Source: Bacteroidales bacterium
Lineage (GTDB): Bacteria; Bacteroidota; Bacteroidia; Bacteroidales; JAGOPY01
DNA: 55,057 nt
Reading direction: 5' to 3'
Assembly: GCA_023229505.1 (NCBI GenBank)
Contig: JALNZD010000029.1
Span: forward strand, 1 to 55,057
Shown here: positions 45,875 to 53,658 of the stretch, in pieces
Numbering within the stretch: position 1 is the first letter of the stretch
Layout: each line of letters begins with the position of its first letter
Notes under the pieces: generated by a model
What the model saw: the letters and a program-made list of their open reading frames with translations, nothing else
Told to the model about the DNA's origin: nothing
The model's database searches: none
Position numbers and translations under genes: made by a program

Positions 45875-46420
45875 ATGATGAGAATATATAAGTATTATCT
45901 ATTTATTTCTATTGTATTTCTGATTGCCCTGACAGCCTGTTCCGGAAATTCCCATAAACAACAGATCCTGACTGAAAAAATCCAGTATGATGTGCCTGTA
46001 ATCAGCAGTGATCCTCAGCTCGACTGGTGGATCAATAATATCGAAGGTTCCAGGAGGGAACCTTTCCTGAAGAGGATCATGGAAGCCTCTGAGAGAGGGG
46101 AGGTGAGGGTATACGACTATTTTAACCAACAGCTGACATCGTTGCAGGTCCAGGCTCAGTGCATCGATACAATTTACAGGACACTCCTCCGGGAATATCC
46201 TCCGTACGAGGAATATGATACCATGACGATCGATGCGATATCCTACCGGGATATCACGAAGATCCGCTTTATGGAGGAATGGAGCTGGAACCCCGGATCA
46301 CTCCAGATGGATAAGAAAGTTATAGCCATAGGGCCGGTCATTCAGAAGGAGATCGCGGGGGAAAGCTTTAACCAATTACTTTTCTGGATATACCTTGATG
46401 AGCAGTACCCGGCGAAGTAA
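45875..46420 (+). CDS. Lipoprotein with distant GldN-like pattern
   Basis: 181 residues. Lipoprotein signal YYLFISIVFLIALTAC with Cys22. The mature part reads FLKRIMEASERGEVRVYDYF, RDITKIRFMEEWSWNPGSLQ and KKVIAIGPVIQKEI, then LLFWIYLDEQYPA. GldN, a T9SS ring component, has a similar order (motif on small-increment Y-D, a V-K-x-R-I-x-E-x-W strand, IIGIxP and FWIYYPE). GldN itself is longer, is usually not a lipoprotein, and sits with gldKLM, none of which is here; this is best seen as a stand-alone relative. The assignment rests on pattern memory only. Confidence 0.55.
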   Translation: MMRIYKYYLFISIVFLIALTACSGNSHKQQILTEKIQYDVPVISSDPQLDWWINNIEGSRREPFLKRIMEASERGEVRVYDYFNQQLTSLQVQAQCIDTIYRTLLREYPPYEEYDTMTIDAISYRDITKIRFMEEWSWNPGSLQMDKKVIAIGPVIQKEIAGESFNQLLFWIYLDEQYPAK

Positions 46421-46432
46421 CGCTTTGTTCCC

Positions 46433-46440
46433 TATCTTTG
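46433..46440 (+). promoter_or_regulatory. -7 element of the M16 peptidase gene
   Basis: TATCTTTG fits TAnnTTTG exactly, 17 nt before the ATG at 46458; the longer TTG-started frame would begin upstream of it. Confidence 0.58.
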
Positions 46441-46457
46441 CGCTTCATTTTCGAAAA

Positions 46458-47690
46458 ATGGAATTTCAAACCAGGACATTTAGCAACGGTATCCGCTTAT
46501 TGCATATCCCGGCCGGTGGGCCGGTAGCGCACCTTGCAGTCTATATCAATGCCGGGACACGTGATGAAGAGCACAATCAAAACGGCATCGCTCATTTTAT
46601 AGAACATACGATCTTTAAGGGCACCCGCAAGAGAAAAGCGTATCATGTGCTCACCCGCCTGGAAAGCGTGGGCGGCGAGCTGAATGCTTTCACATCTAAA
46701 GAGGAAACCTGTATTTTCGCCACTTTTTTAACTGAGCACTTCCTTCGTGCCCTGGATCTTGTCGCGGACATTATCACCCAGCCCACTTTCCCTGAAAAGG
46801 AACTGAAGAAAGAAAAGGATGTCATCCTTGATGAGATAAACTCTTACAAGGATAATCCTTCCGAAGAAATTTACGATGTTTTGGAAGAAAATATTTTCCA
46901 TGGTCATGCCCTCGGGAAAAATATTCTGGGAAACCCGGAAGATTTGCTGAAATTTACGCGCCAGGATGTGATAAGCTTCATCAACAAAAATTATACTGGA
47001 GGGAATTTGGTCATTTGTACCAGCGGAAACCTTGATTTCAAAAAGATCAGTCACCAGGTAGAGAAATTCTTTGAAGCTATTCCTGCTGATAGGCCGGGAA
47101 GAAACAGGCAGGCATTTTCTTCTTACCAGCCTTTCAATTTGAATTTGTCCCGGACAACTTACCAGACCCATTGCATGATCGGCAATGTGGCTTACGACCG
47201 GAAAGATCCCAGACGGTTTTCTATGTATCTGCTGAACAACATCCTCGGCGGACCGGCGATGAACTCCCGCCTGAATCTGGCCGTCAGGGAAAGGCATGGC
47301 TATGCCTACACCGTTGAGTCAGCATTTTTGCCTTACACAGATACCGGCATTTTCAGCATATATATTGGGACTGACAACGTAAATCTCAACAAATCCTTAG
47401 CCCTTATCCGGAAGGAAATGGAAAAGATGCGTACGGTAAAACTTGGAGCGTTACAACTAAGCCAGGCCCGGAAGCAACTGATAGGGCAGATTGAGATCGC
47501 CAATGAATCGAACCTGAATTACCTGATGGCGGCGGGAAAATCATTTTTACATGATAACCGCCTTTATGCACCTGACGAGATCAGGAAAAAGATCGAAGCG
47601 GTGACCGGCGAACAAATACTGGAATTGGCGCAGGAAATTTTTAACACGGAGAAGCTGAGTATGCTCATCTTTCAAAACCAACTGACATGA
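46458..47690 (+). CDS. M16 family zinc metallopeptidase
   Basis: 410 residues, the single-length (processing peptidase-like) M16 form. Inverted zinc motif HFIEHTIFKGT (HxxEH) near residue 50, the downstream Glu in ILDEINSYKDNPSEEIYDVLEE, and the C-terminal substrate-binding R/Y pair in RERHGYAYTVESAF. No signal peptide, so cytosolic. M16 peptidases degrade oligopeptides or remove targeting peptides. The O-methyltransferase gene overlaps its end by 4 nt (ATGA), so the two were an operon before the island insertion. Confidence 0.93.
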   Translation: MEFQTRTFSNGIRLLHIPAGGPVAHLAVYINAGTRDEEHNQNGIAHFIEHTIFKGTRKRKAYHVLTRLESVGGELNAFTSKEETCIFATFLTEHFLRALDLVADIITQPTFPEKELKKEKDVILDEINSYKDNPSEEIYDVLEENIFHGHALGKNILGNPEDLLKFTRQDVISFINKNYTGGNLVICTSGNLDFKKISHQVEKFFEAIPADRPGRNRQAFSSYQPFNLNLSRTTYQTHCMIGNVAYDRKDPRRFSMYLLNNILGGPAMNSRLNLAVRERHGYAYTVESAFLPYTDTGIFSIYIGTDNVNLNKSLALIRKEMEKMRTVKLGALQLSQARKQLIGQIEIANESNLNYLMAAGKSFLHDNRLYAPDEIRKKIEAVTGEQILELAQEIFNTEKLSMLIFQNQLT

Positions 47691-48094
47691 TTGATCCCCG
47701 CCTGGAAGAATATATTGAAAGCCACACAACGCAGGAGCCTGAATTGTTGTATGAGCTTCGCCGCAGGACTTTCCTGCATACTCCTCATCCAAGGATGTTA
47801 TCCGGGCCTGTCCAGGGCCGTTTCCTTGAAATGATCAGCCGGATGATCAGGCCTGAAAGTATCCTGGAAATCGGCACATTTACCGGGTATTCAGCCATTT
47901 GCCTGGCCGGCGGACTTGCCCCGGGCGGAATGCTTCATACCATTGAAGCTGATCCTTCTTATGCCGAAATCGCCAGGGAATATTTTAGGAAAGCAAACCT
48001 GGAAGATCGCATTGTGCTGCATGATGGCGATGCCCTGGAGATCATTCCTCAGGTACCAACAAGTCAAAAAAAACAGGAACAGAATGAAACTTGA
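47687..48094 (+). pseudogene. O-methyltransferase gene truncated by an AT-rich island
   Basis: The first about 122 residues are a normal SAM-dependent O-methyltransferase family 3 start: LHTPHPRMLSGPVQGRFLEM, SILEIGTFTGYSAICLAGGL (SAM-binding motif I), HTIEADPSYAEIAREYF and VLHDGDALEIIPQ. Family members are about 210-220 residues and continue with a metal-binding D-x-x-K and a C-terminal half. Here the homology stops near base 48056 and an unrelated tail (VPTSQKKQEQNET) leads to a stop. The missing half includes metal-binding residues, so the product should be inactive. The remaining 3' half is not in the window. Confidence 0.85.
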
Positions 48095-48565
48095 CAGGAC
48101 AACCCATAGCAACAGAAAAGAAGGATAAAACGGAATGACTGCTGACCACACCAACCAACCCGAAAAGGTTTTATATTTTGCCTACCCTCATTTTTTGTTT
48201 TTAACTGCCGACCCACATTGTACACATTGGCAAACCGCGAGCCGTCACTCAAACCAAAGCTTACCAATGAGTGCATTTTGCCAACACTTTATAAGTTGTA
48301 CCGAATAATGGATAAAGAAAAAAATGGCTCACTTTTAATTGACTTGGGCCGTGCATAATGAGAAAGATGAATAAAAAGAAAATGTTAAAAAATTTCAAAA
48401 CTGAAAAATGAACATCCTCGCCACAGAGCAGCGGGGTATCTATGGGAATTATTTTTTATTCACTACAAGCGACAGGGAACTAACCCTGTAGCGATTAGAT
48501 AAATAATAAATTTTTTAGAAAAGAATAAAAGCATTATTTTTAGAAAAAAATTTAAAGATAGGACC
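48095..48565. other. Intergenic left margin of the island
   Basis: No convincing gene. It contains a bulged hairpin at 48227-48284 and a smaller hairpin ACAGGG-AACTAA-CCCTGT near 48469-48486, which lies upstream of the lipoprotein gene and could be part of its leader. Base composition is intermediate to about 48.3 kb and then becomes AT-rich. Confidence 0.5.
48227..48284. repeat. Nested imperfect hairpin
   Basis: Outer arms TTGGCAAA (48227-48234) and TTTGCCAA (48277-48284), inner arms CACTCA (48246-48251) and TGAGTG (48268-48273), with unpaired bases between. The layout loosely recalls attC-type folded recombination sites but lacks clear core sites. Confidence 0.5.
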
Positions 48566-49516
48566 ATGAAAAATAAGCATTTAAAAAGAATATTTTTTAT
48601 AGCCAGTTTAATCATTATTGTGTTATCTTGCAATTATGAACCAAGTAAATTAAGAATAGGTTATAAACCAATAGCAGTTGATTTACCGATTTTTGCGGCT
48701 GTAGAAGAAGGGTATTTTAAAGAACAGGGTTTTAACGTTGAATTGGTAAGATTTACTTCAAGTAATGATCAGGTTAATGCAGCTACTTTGGGGAAAATCG
48801 ATGTATTTGAGGCTGCGACAAACGTAGTTTTTGATGTAGGTTTTGTTTCAAAAATCAAGCATAAGTTAATTATTACGAATCCATATTCTAATGAAAAAGG
48901 ATATATTTCGGATTATTTGCTTGTATCTGATACAAATAAAATTAAGAAAATTGAGGATTTAAAAGGAGAAAAGATAGGGGTTTTCCCTGGCTCTGTCATT
49001 AAAATGTTTTGTAATCTAATTTTTATGAAACATGGTTTAAATAAAGATGATTATGAATTAATTGAATTACAGACAAAAGATTGGGCTATTGCGTTGAAAA
49101 CTGGACAGATAGCTGCGCTATCCGCATTGGAACCAACGGCATCACAGATAATAAAGGATAAAATAGCATATCCAATAGTAAACGGCTTATATGCAGAACT
49201 AATGCCGAATGTCCCTTTATCAGGGCATTGGATATCTGAGGAATTTGAAAAAAAATATGGTGAAGATGTAACAAAGAAAATAATATTAGCTTATAACAAA
49301 TCAATCGATTTTATTGAAACTAATCCGGAAAAAGCAAAAAAATATATAGTGAAATATGCAAATGTTCGTGAAGATGTATTATCAAAAGTTAATCTTAATA
49401 AATGGAAAAAACATGAAGAGTTAGATTATAAAGAAATTCAATCATTTATTGATTTACTTTATGAGAATGGAGCAATTCAAAATAAAGAAAACATTAATGA
49501 TTATATGTGTAAATAA
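48566..49516 (+). CDS. ABC transporter substrate-binding lipoprotein (NMT1/SsuA-like)
   Basis: 316 residues, lipoprotein signal with Cys22 (ASLIIIVLSC). The mature part has the nitrate/sulfonate/taurine/thiamine-precursor binding-protein pattern: LRIGYKPIAVDLPIFAAVEE, GYFKEQGFNVELVRF, KIEDLKGEKIGVFPGS, and later helices around IILAYNKSIDFIETNPEKAKKY. It would be anchored in the periplasm and hand a small molecule to the adjacent permease. The ligand cannot be predicted. First gene of the AT-rich operon; the ATPase gene begins 18 nt downstream. Confidence 0.9.
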   Translation: MKNKHLKRIFFIASLIIIVLSCNYEPSKLRIGYKPIAVDLPIFAAVEEGYFKEQGFNVELVRFTSSNDQVNAATLGKIDVFEAATNVVFDVGFVSKIKHKLIITNPYSNEKGYISDYLLVSDTNKIKKIEDLKGEKIGVFPGSVIKMFCNLIFMKHGLNKDDYELIELQTKDWAIALKTGQIAALSALEPTASQIIKDKIAYPIVNGLYAELMPNVPLSGHWISEEFEKKYGEDVTKKIILAYNKSIDFIETNPEKAKKYIVKYANVREDVLSKVNLNKWKKHEELDYKEIQSFIDLLYENGAIQNKENINDYMCK

Positions 49517-49534
49517 TAATTCATACATGATTAC

Positions 49535-50296
49535 TTGAGTTTGATTAGTATAAATAATGTCAGTAAAATTTTTGATACACCTACTGGAAAAATAAAGGTG
49601 CTGGAGAATGTTTGCTTAGAAATTAAGAATAAAGAAATAATTGGTATTAGAGGAGAGAATGGTATTGGAAAAACAACTTTATTTAATATAATTGCTGGAA
49701 TAGAAAATTCAACATCAGGAATTGTTAAAATCGGAAATGATGATAAAAAAATAAAGATCGGTGTGATTTTCCAAAATTATAACTCAACATTGTTGCCTTG
49801 GTTAAATGTTGAAAAAAATATACAAATACCTTTAACAATTAAAGGAGTTAATAAAAATAAAAAAAATAAAAAAACTAATGAAATTCTTGAACTTTTAAAA
49901 TTTGATAACATCCCATTAAAAAATTTTCCAAACCAATTGAGCGGGGGACAAAAACAAAAAGTAGCAATTGCTAGAGCATTAATAAATAATCCCGATATTT
50001 TAATACTTGATGAACCATTCTCAAATCTTGATTATAAGACAAGTCTTGAACTTCAGGATGTTTTATTAAATATTCATGAACAAAGGGATATAGCTATGTT
50101 ATTAGTCTCGCATGAAATTGATCATATTCTATATCTCTCTGATGTCGTCTATGTTTTAAAAGGAAAACCTGCAACTTTTTCTATTTCCTTTAAAATTGAT
50201 ATTGCAAGACCCAGGTCAAGACAAATTGTTTTCTCTGATACTTTTATAGAACTAAGAAAGAAAATACTAAAATTTGAATATGCAGATTTTCAGTAA
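49535..50296 (+). CDS. ABC importer ATP-binding protein (SsuB/TauB-like)
   Basis: 253 residues, TTG start (LSLISINNVSKIF read as M; the nearest upstream ATG is out of frame). Walker A GENGIGKTT, Q-loop FQNYNSTLLPWLNVEKNI typical of nitrate/taurine-type importers, signature LSGGQKQKVAIARAL, Walker B ILILDEPFSNLD and H-loop SHEID. It powers the importer formed with its two neighbours. The end overlaps the permease start by 17 nt. Confidence 0.93.
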   Translation: MSLISINNVSKIFDTPTGKIKVLENVCLEIKNKEIIGIRGENGIGKTTLFNIIAGIENSTSGIVKIGNDDKKIKIGVIFQNYNSTLLPWLNVEKNIQIPLTIKGVNKNKKNKKTNEILELLKFDNIPLKNFPNQLSGGQKQKVAIARALINNPDILILDEPFSNLDYKTSLELQDVLLNIHEQRDIAMLLVSHEIDHILYLSDVVYVLKGKPATFSISFKIDIARPRSRQIVFSDTFIELRKKILKFEYADFQ

Positions 50297-51062
50297 AAAA
50301 AATATTTCAAACTACAGTAAGACCTTGCTTTCAATATTAGTTATTATAGTAATTTGGAGTGGTATAGGATATTTTAAAATTGTTAATGCATTATTTATAC
50401 CTAAAATTGATGATACTTTTATAAGCGCCAAACATTTATTATATGATAAGACAACATATATTAGTCTGGGATTTACAGTATATAGAGCAATAGCAGGTTT
50501 ATTGATAGCAATTGCATTTGGAGTACCTGCAGGACTGATTTTTGGAAGAATAAATTGGATTTACAAATATTTCGAATTACCAATAGAATTTTTCAGAGCA
50601 ATTCCATCATCAGCATTATTCCCATTATTTATTTTATTTTTTGGTATAGGAAACGCTTCAAAAATTGGAGTTGTATTTTATGCATGTTCATTAATAATGT
50701 TAGTTAATTCATATTATGGCGCATTACCAAATCAAGAGAAATTAGACAGGATAAACATGTTGAGAAGCTTTGGAGCTTCAAACTTGCAAATTTTTACATT
50801 TGCAATATGCCGAGATGCTTTACCCGGTATTTCAGCAGGCATTCGGGTTTGTCTCTCATTATCCTTTGTTTTAGTTGTTGTTACAGAAATGTTTCTTAGT
50901 GCAAACGAAGGCATTGGGAAAATGATATATGACTACTATTTACAATATAGAATCCCTGAAATGTACGCAACAATAATAATTTTAGGAATTACTGGTTTTG
51001 TAACAAATAGAATATATATTCTTTTGGAAAAGAAATTTTTACCATGGTCTAAAAATGTATAA
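50280..51062 (+). CDS. ABC importer permease (SsuC/TauC-like)
   Basis: 260 residues, about six hydrophobic helices. The ATPase-coupling loop is recognisable: IEFFRAIPSSALFPLFILFF followed by the EAA-type region RINMLRSFGASNLQIFTF and ALPGISAGIRVCLSLSFVLV. ATG 50280 lies inside the ATPase gene, so translation is coupled. Together the three genes form a complete importer of the nitrate/sulfonate/taurine/pyrimidine-precursor class. Confidence 0.92.
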   Translation: MQIFSKKNISNYSKTLLSILVIIVIWSGIGYFKIVNALFIPKIDDTFISAKHLLYDKTTYISLGFTVYRAIAGLLIAIAFGVPAGLIFGRINWIYKYFELPIEFFRAIPSSALFPLFILFFGIGNASKIGVVFYACSLIMLVNSYYGALPNQEKLDRINMLRSFGASNLQIFTFAICRDALPGISAGIRVCLSLSFVLVVVTEMFLSANEGIGKMIYDYYLQYRIPEMYATIIILGITGFVTNRIYILLEKKFLPWSKNV

Positions 51063-51065
51063 AAA

Positions 51066-52454
51066 ATGAATGAAATAATTGATAGTACGAAAAATTCCTT
51101 TTTTGATTATAAAAAAGTAATTATAAATTTTATTTATTCCTTTTCGTGGGATATAACAAAGTGTTCTTTTGAAGATATTTTAAAAAGTATTAAAGCCAAT
51201 GATGAAACTGAATTTAAAAGTTTCGAATTATTTAACAGACCTGTGAATTGGATAGAAAACCAGAATCAGCTATTTTATCGCCCTAATATTGTTTCTCAAA
51301 ATTTATTAGTAATACAACGTTCTGGTCTTATAGATGATAATGCTGAAATTTATATTCCATCAAAAAAAGAAAAACGGAAAGTTACATCAGAAAAAATAAA
51401 AGCAGAACTAAATTATGATCTGCGTATTTATGAGAATGGTTCTGGAAATTGTACATTTTCATTTACTTTATCAAAGAATATAACATTTCAACATATACAC
51501 TACATTTTACATCTCGCTTCAGGAATAATTTTGGGTCCAGAAAATAAAGACATTGGACATTTAACTTTTTCTTATTTGCCAGTTTCAGATAGCATTTATG
51601 AAAAATTCAATAAATTAGATAATAATAATAAAAAGAACATTCACTTAACTGAATTATATGACCATTTTATAACAAATGGATTGATGCCCAAAATTTGGAA
51701 TGAAAAAGACTTATGGTATGATAAAAAAGTAATACAAAGAAATAATAGAACTTTTAAAAACTGGCAAACACCTTATATATTAACTATTGCTGAAGTAGAT
51801 GAAAAGCAGTATGAAGAATTTGAAAATAATCCAACACGAGAGAAAATAAAAGAAATAGGTTCTATTGCAGTTAAATTAACTTTAGACAATGACCGTATAT
51901 TGAGCGATTATGAATTATTGAAAAGGGAATATATTTATAATTCATTGGGATGCTTTATATGTAATGGTGATGGCGGACATGAATACGGCATACGATTAAA
52001 AAATTATTCTCATCATAGAAATTTATTTTATACGATTGGAAAAAGAAGTGCATTAGCGATTACTCCGAATTTAAATAATGATCCTAGTTATTATGTTATT
52101 CCAACACTTCTGAATTTAGTAGAAATACTAAGGTCAAGATGGCATTTAGGCAGTATTGTAAATTTAAAACTTGACGATACATTTGGAACGGTTGCGCATG
52201 CTGATAATATAGAAGATGTGCAAGATGAATTATTTGTTTGTAGAGTGCTTTATGGATTGTTTTTACAAGATCCATCACCTTATTTGTTTGATGGTGGAGC
52301 AATTACCGAAATAGCTGAAATCGGGGAAGAATTATTTTGGTTAAAAAAATTCTCTTATGAAATTGATAAAAAGTTCAATGCTCTTGATAAATTAGTGCAA
52401 GATATTTATTTAAGGAAAAGGTTCAAAAATTATTTTAATGAGAGCAGTAAATAG
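51066..52454 (+). CDS. Unknown 462-residue protein of the island operon
   Basis: Starts 3 nt after the permease stop and overlaps the next gene by 17 nt, so it belongs to the same operon. No signal peptide and no membrane helix. The first 300 residues look alpha/beta with LFNRPVNWIENQNQLFYRPN, YENGSGNCTFSFTLS and LGCFICNGDGGHEYGIRLKN (a CxxC pair and a His). The last 120 residues are helical, with LVEILRSRWHLGSIVNLKLD and LFWLKKFSYEIDKKFNALDK. I recognise no family or catalytic motif. Its fixed place between an importer and a nucleosidase-fold gene suggests a sensor, adaptor or enzyme for the imported compound. Confidence 0.8.
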   Translation: MNEIIDSTKNSFFDYKKVIINFIYSFSWDITKCSFEDILKSIKANDETEFKSFELFNRPVNWIENQNQLFYRPNIVSQNLLVIQRSGLIDDNAEIYIPSKKEKRKVTSEKIKAELNYDLRIYENGSGNCTFSFTLSKNITFQHIHYILHLASGIILGPENKDIGHLTFSYLPVSDSIYEKFNKLDNNNKKNIHLTELYDHFITNGLMPKIWNEKDLWYDKKVIQRNNRTFKNWQTPYILTIAEVDEKQYEEFENNPTREKIKEIGSIAVKLTLDNDRILSDYELLKREYIYNSLGCFICNGDGGHEYGIRLKNYSHHRNLFYTIGKRSALAITPNLNNDPSYYVIPTLLNLVEILRSRWHLGSIVNLKLDDTFGTVAHADNIEDVQDELFVCRVLYGLFLQDPSPYLFDGGAITEIAEIGEELFWLKKFSYEIDKKFNALDKLVQDIYLRKRFKNYFNESSK

Positions 52455-53658
52455 TGCAATTTCAAAATTAAAGGAAACTTTAATTGAAATTACGGAGATT
52501 AATAAAGAAACTTATGATTTTTTTAATAGGTATGTGCCAAATGAATTTCGATTATTATTAGATTCCGTATTAGATAAAAATTCACGTGCTGATATATTGT
52601 TAGATATAATAATTAAAAATGAAAATGTAACAACTTTTAATAAGATTGAATGGATTGATAATGTTAAGCATTTTTTAACATATGAATTTGCTAAAACGCC
52701 AAAAGTAAAATATGAAATAAATATTTTAACTGAAAAATTAAAATTATTGTATAATCAATTCTCTCAAGATGAGGTACTGTTAAAAACAAAATCACTTGCA
52801 CAAAAAAGGAATCGAGTTTATTCCTTTTTTTCTATTGAACCCGTCAGCTGTGTAGTTATAGTTGCTGTACCTGTTGAATTCAGAGCTATTTATAGGTACT
52901 TAGAAGAAATGATTGAGGTCACTGATTTAAGAAGTCTCGAAGTTGCTTTAGACAGAAAAAAAGATAAAGAAAAAGAACTTAGAAGGGATTTACAAGCATT
53001 CGGAATCATAAAAAACGAAAATGTTTTTGCGAAAATTGCAATTATTAATTTGTCTGAATATGGCTCAATAGATTCTTCTGTAGCTTTAAAAGGATATACG
53101 GATTTAAAAGGATTTCCGAAAGAAATAATACTGGTTGGAATAGCTGGTCAAATGGATAAAAAAAATATCGTTAAAAAAGGGGATATTGTGATATCGACAG
53201 GTTTTTATGATGCATATCCCCAAAAGTTAAATATAGAAATTGATTACAGCAAAAAAGATGTTATCCCATTAGAAAATTCAAAGCCATCAATAATTGATAA
53301 AAAAAAATGGCAGCCTAAAGAAATATATGAAAAAAGACCTCGTATTAAAGATAAGAAAAAAGAAAATAAAACAAGTAACGTTTACATGGGTTATTTTGTT
53401 TCAGGACCTGCAGTTGTGAAAGAGGAAAGACATAAGACTAACATCCAAAATACTTTTTCTGATGTATTAGCAGTTGAAATGGAAGCTTCGGGTTGTTATA
53501 AAGTTGTTAATAATAAATCCAAATTTCGAATAATTAAATCAGTATGCGATTGGTCAACTGCAAATAAGGACAAAAGATGGCAATCTTTTTGTGCTGATAT
53601 TGCTGCTTATTTTACTGTTGAATATATACTTGCTAAATATGGAAAAAAAATATCTTGA
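52438..53658 (+). CDS. Nucleoside phosphorylase-fold protein with helical N-terminal domain
   Basis: 406 residues. Residues 1-130 form a helical domain similar in size and feel to the effector-associated domains of bacterial conflict proteins. From about 138 the PNP/MTA-SAH nucleosidase fold begins: VVIVAVPVEFRAIYRYLEEM, then IILVGIAGQMDKKNIVKKGD with GDIVIST (about 228-255), LAVEMEASGCYKV (about 344; the ribose-binding Met-Glu), and IIKSVCDWSTANKDKRWQSF (about 366; the catalytic Asp). These residues are intact, so N-glycosidic bond cleavage of a nucleoside or nucleotide is likely. An insertion of about 60 lysine-rich residues (near 280-310) is unusual. The domain also serves as the effector of defence proteins such as Detocs, so a defence role is possible. 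Confidence 0.8.
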   Translation: MRAVNSAISKLKETLIEITEINKETYDFFNRYVPNEFRLLLDSVLDKNSRADILLDIIIKNENVTTFNKIEWIDNVKHFLTYEFAKTPKVKYEINILTEKLKLLYNQFSQDEVLLKTKSLAQKRNRVYSFFSIEPVSCVVIVAVPVEFRAIYRYLEEMIEVTDLRSLEVALDRKKDKEKELRRDLQAFGIIKNENVFAKIAIINLSEYGSIDSSVALKGYTDLKGFPKEIILVGIAGQMDKKNIVKKGDIVISTGFYDAYPQKLNIEIDYSKKDVIPLENSKPSIIDKKKWQPKEIYEKRPRIKDKKKENKTSNVYMGYFVSGPAVVKEERHKTNIQNTFSDVLAVEMEASGCYKVVNNKSKFRIIKSVCDWSTANKDKRWQSFCADIAAYFTVEYILAKYGKKIS

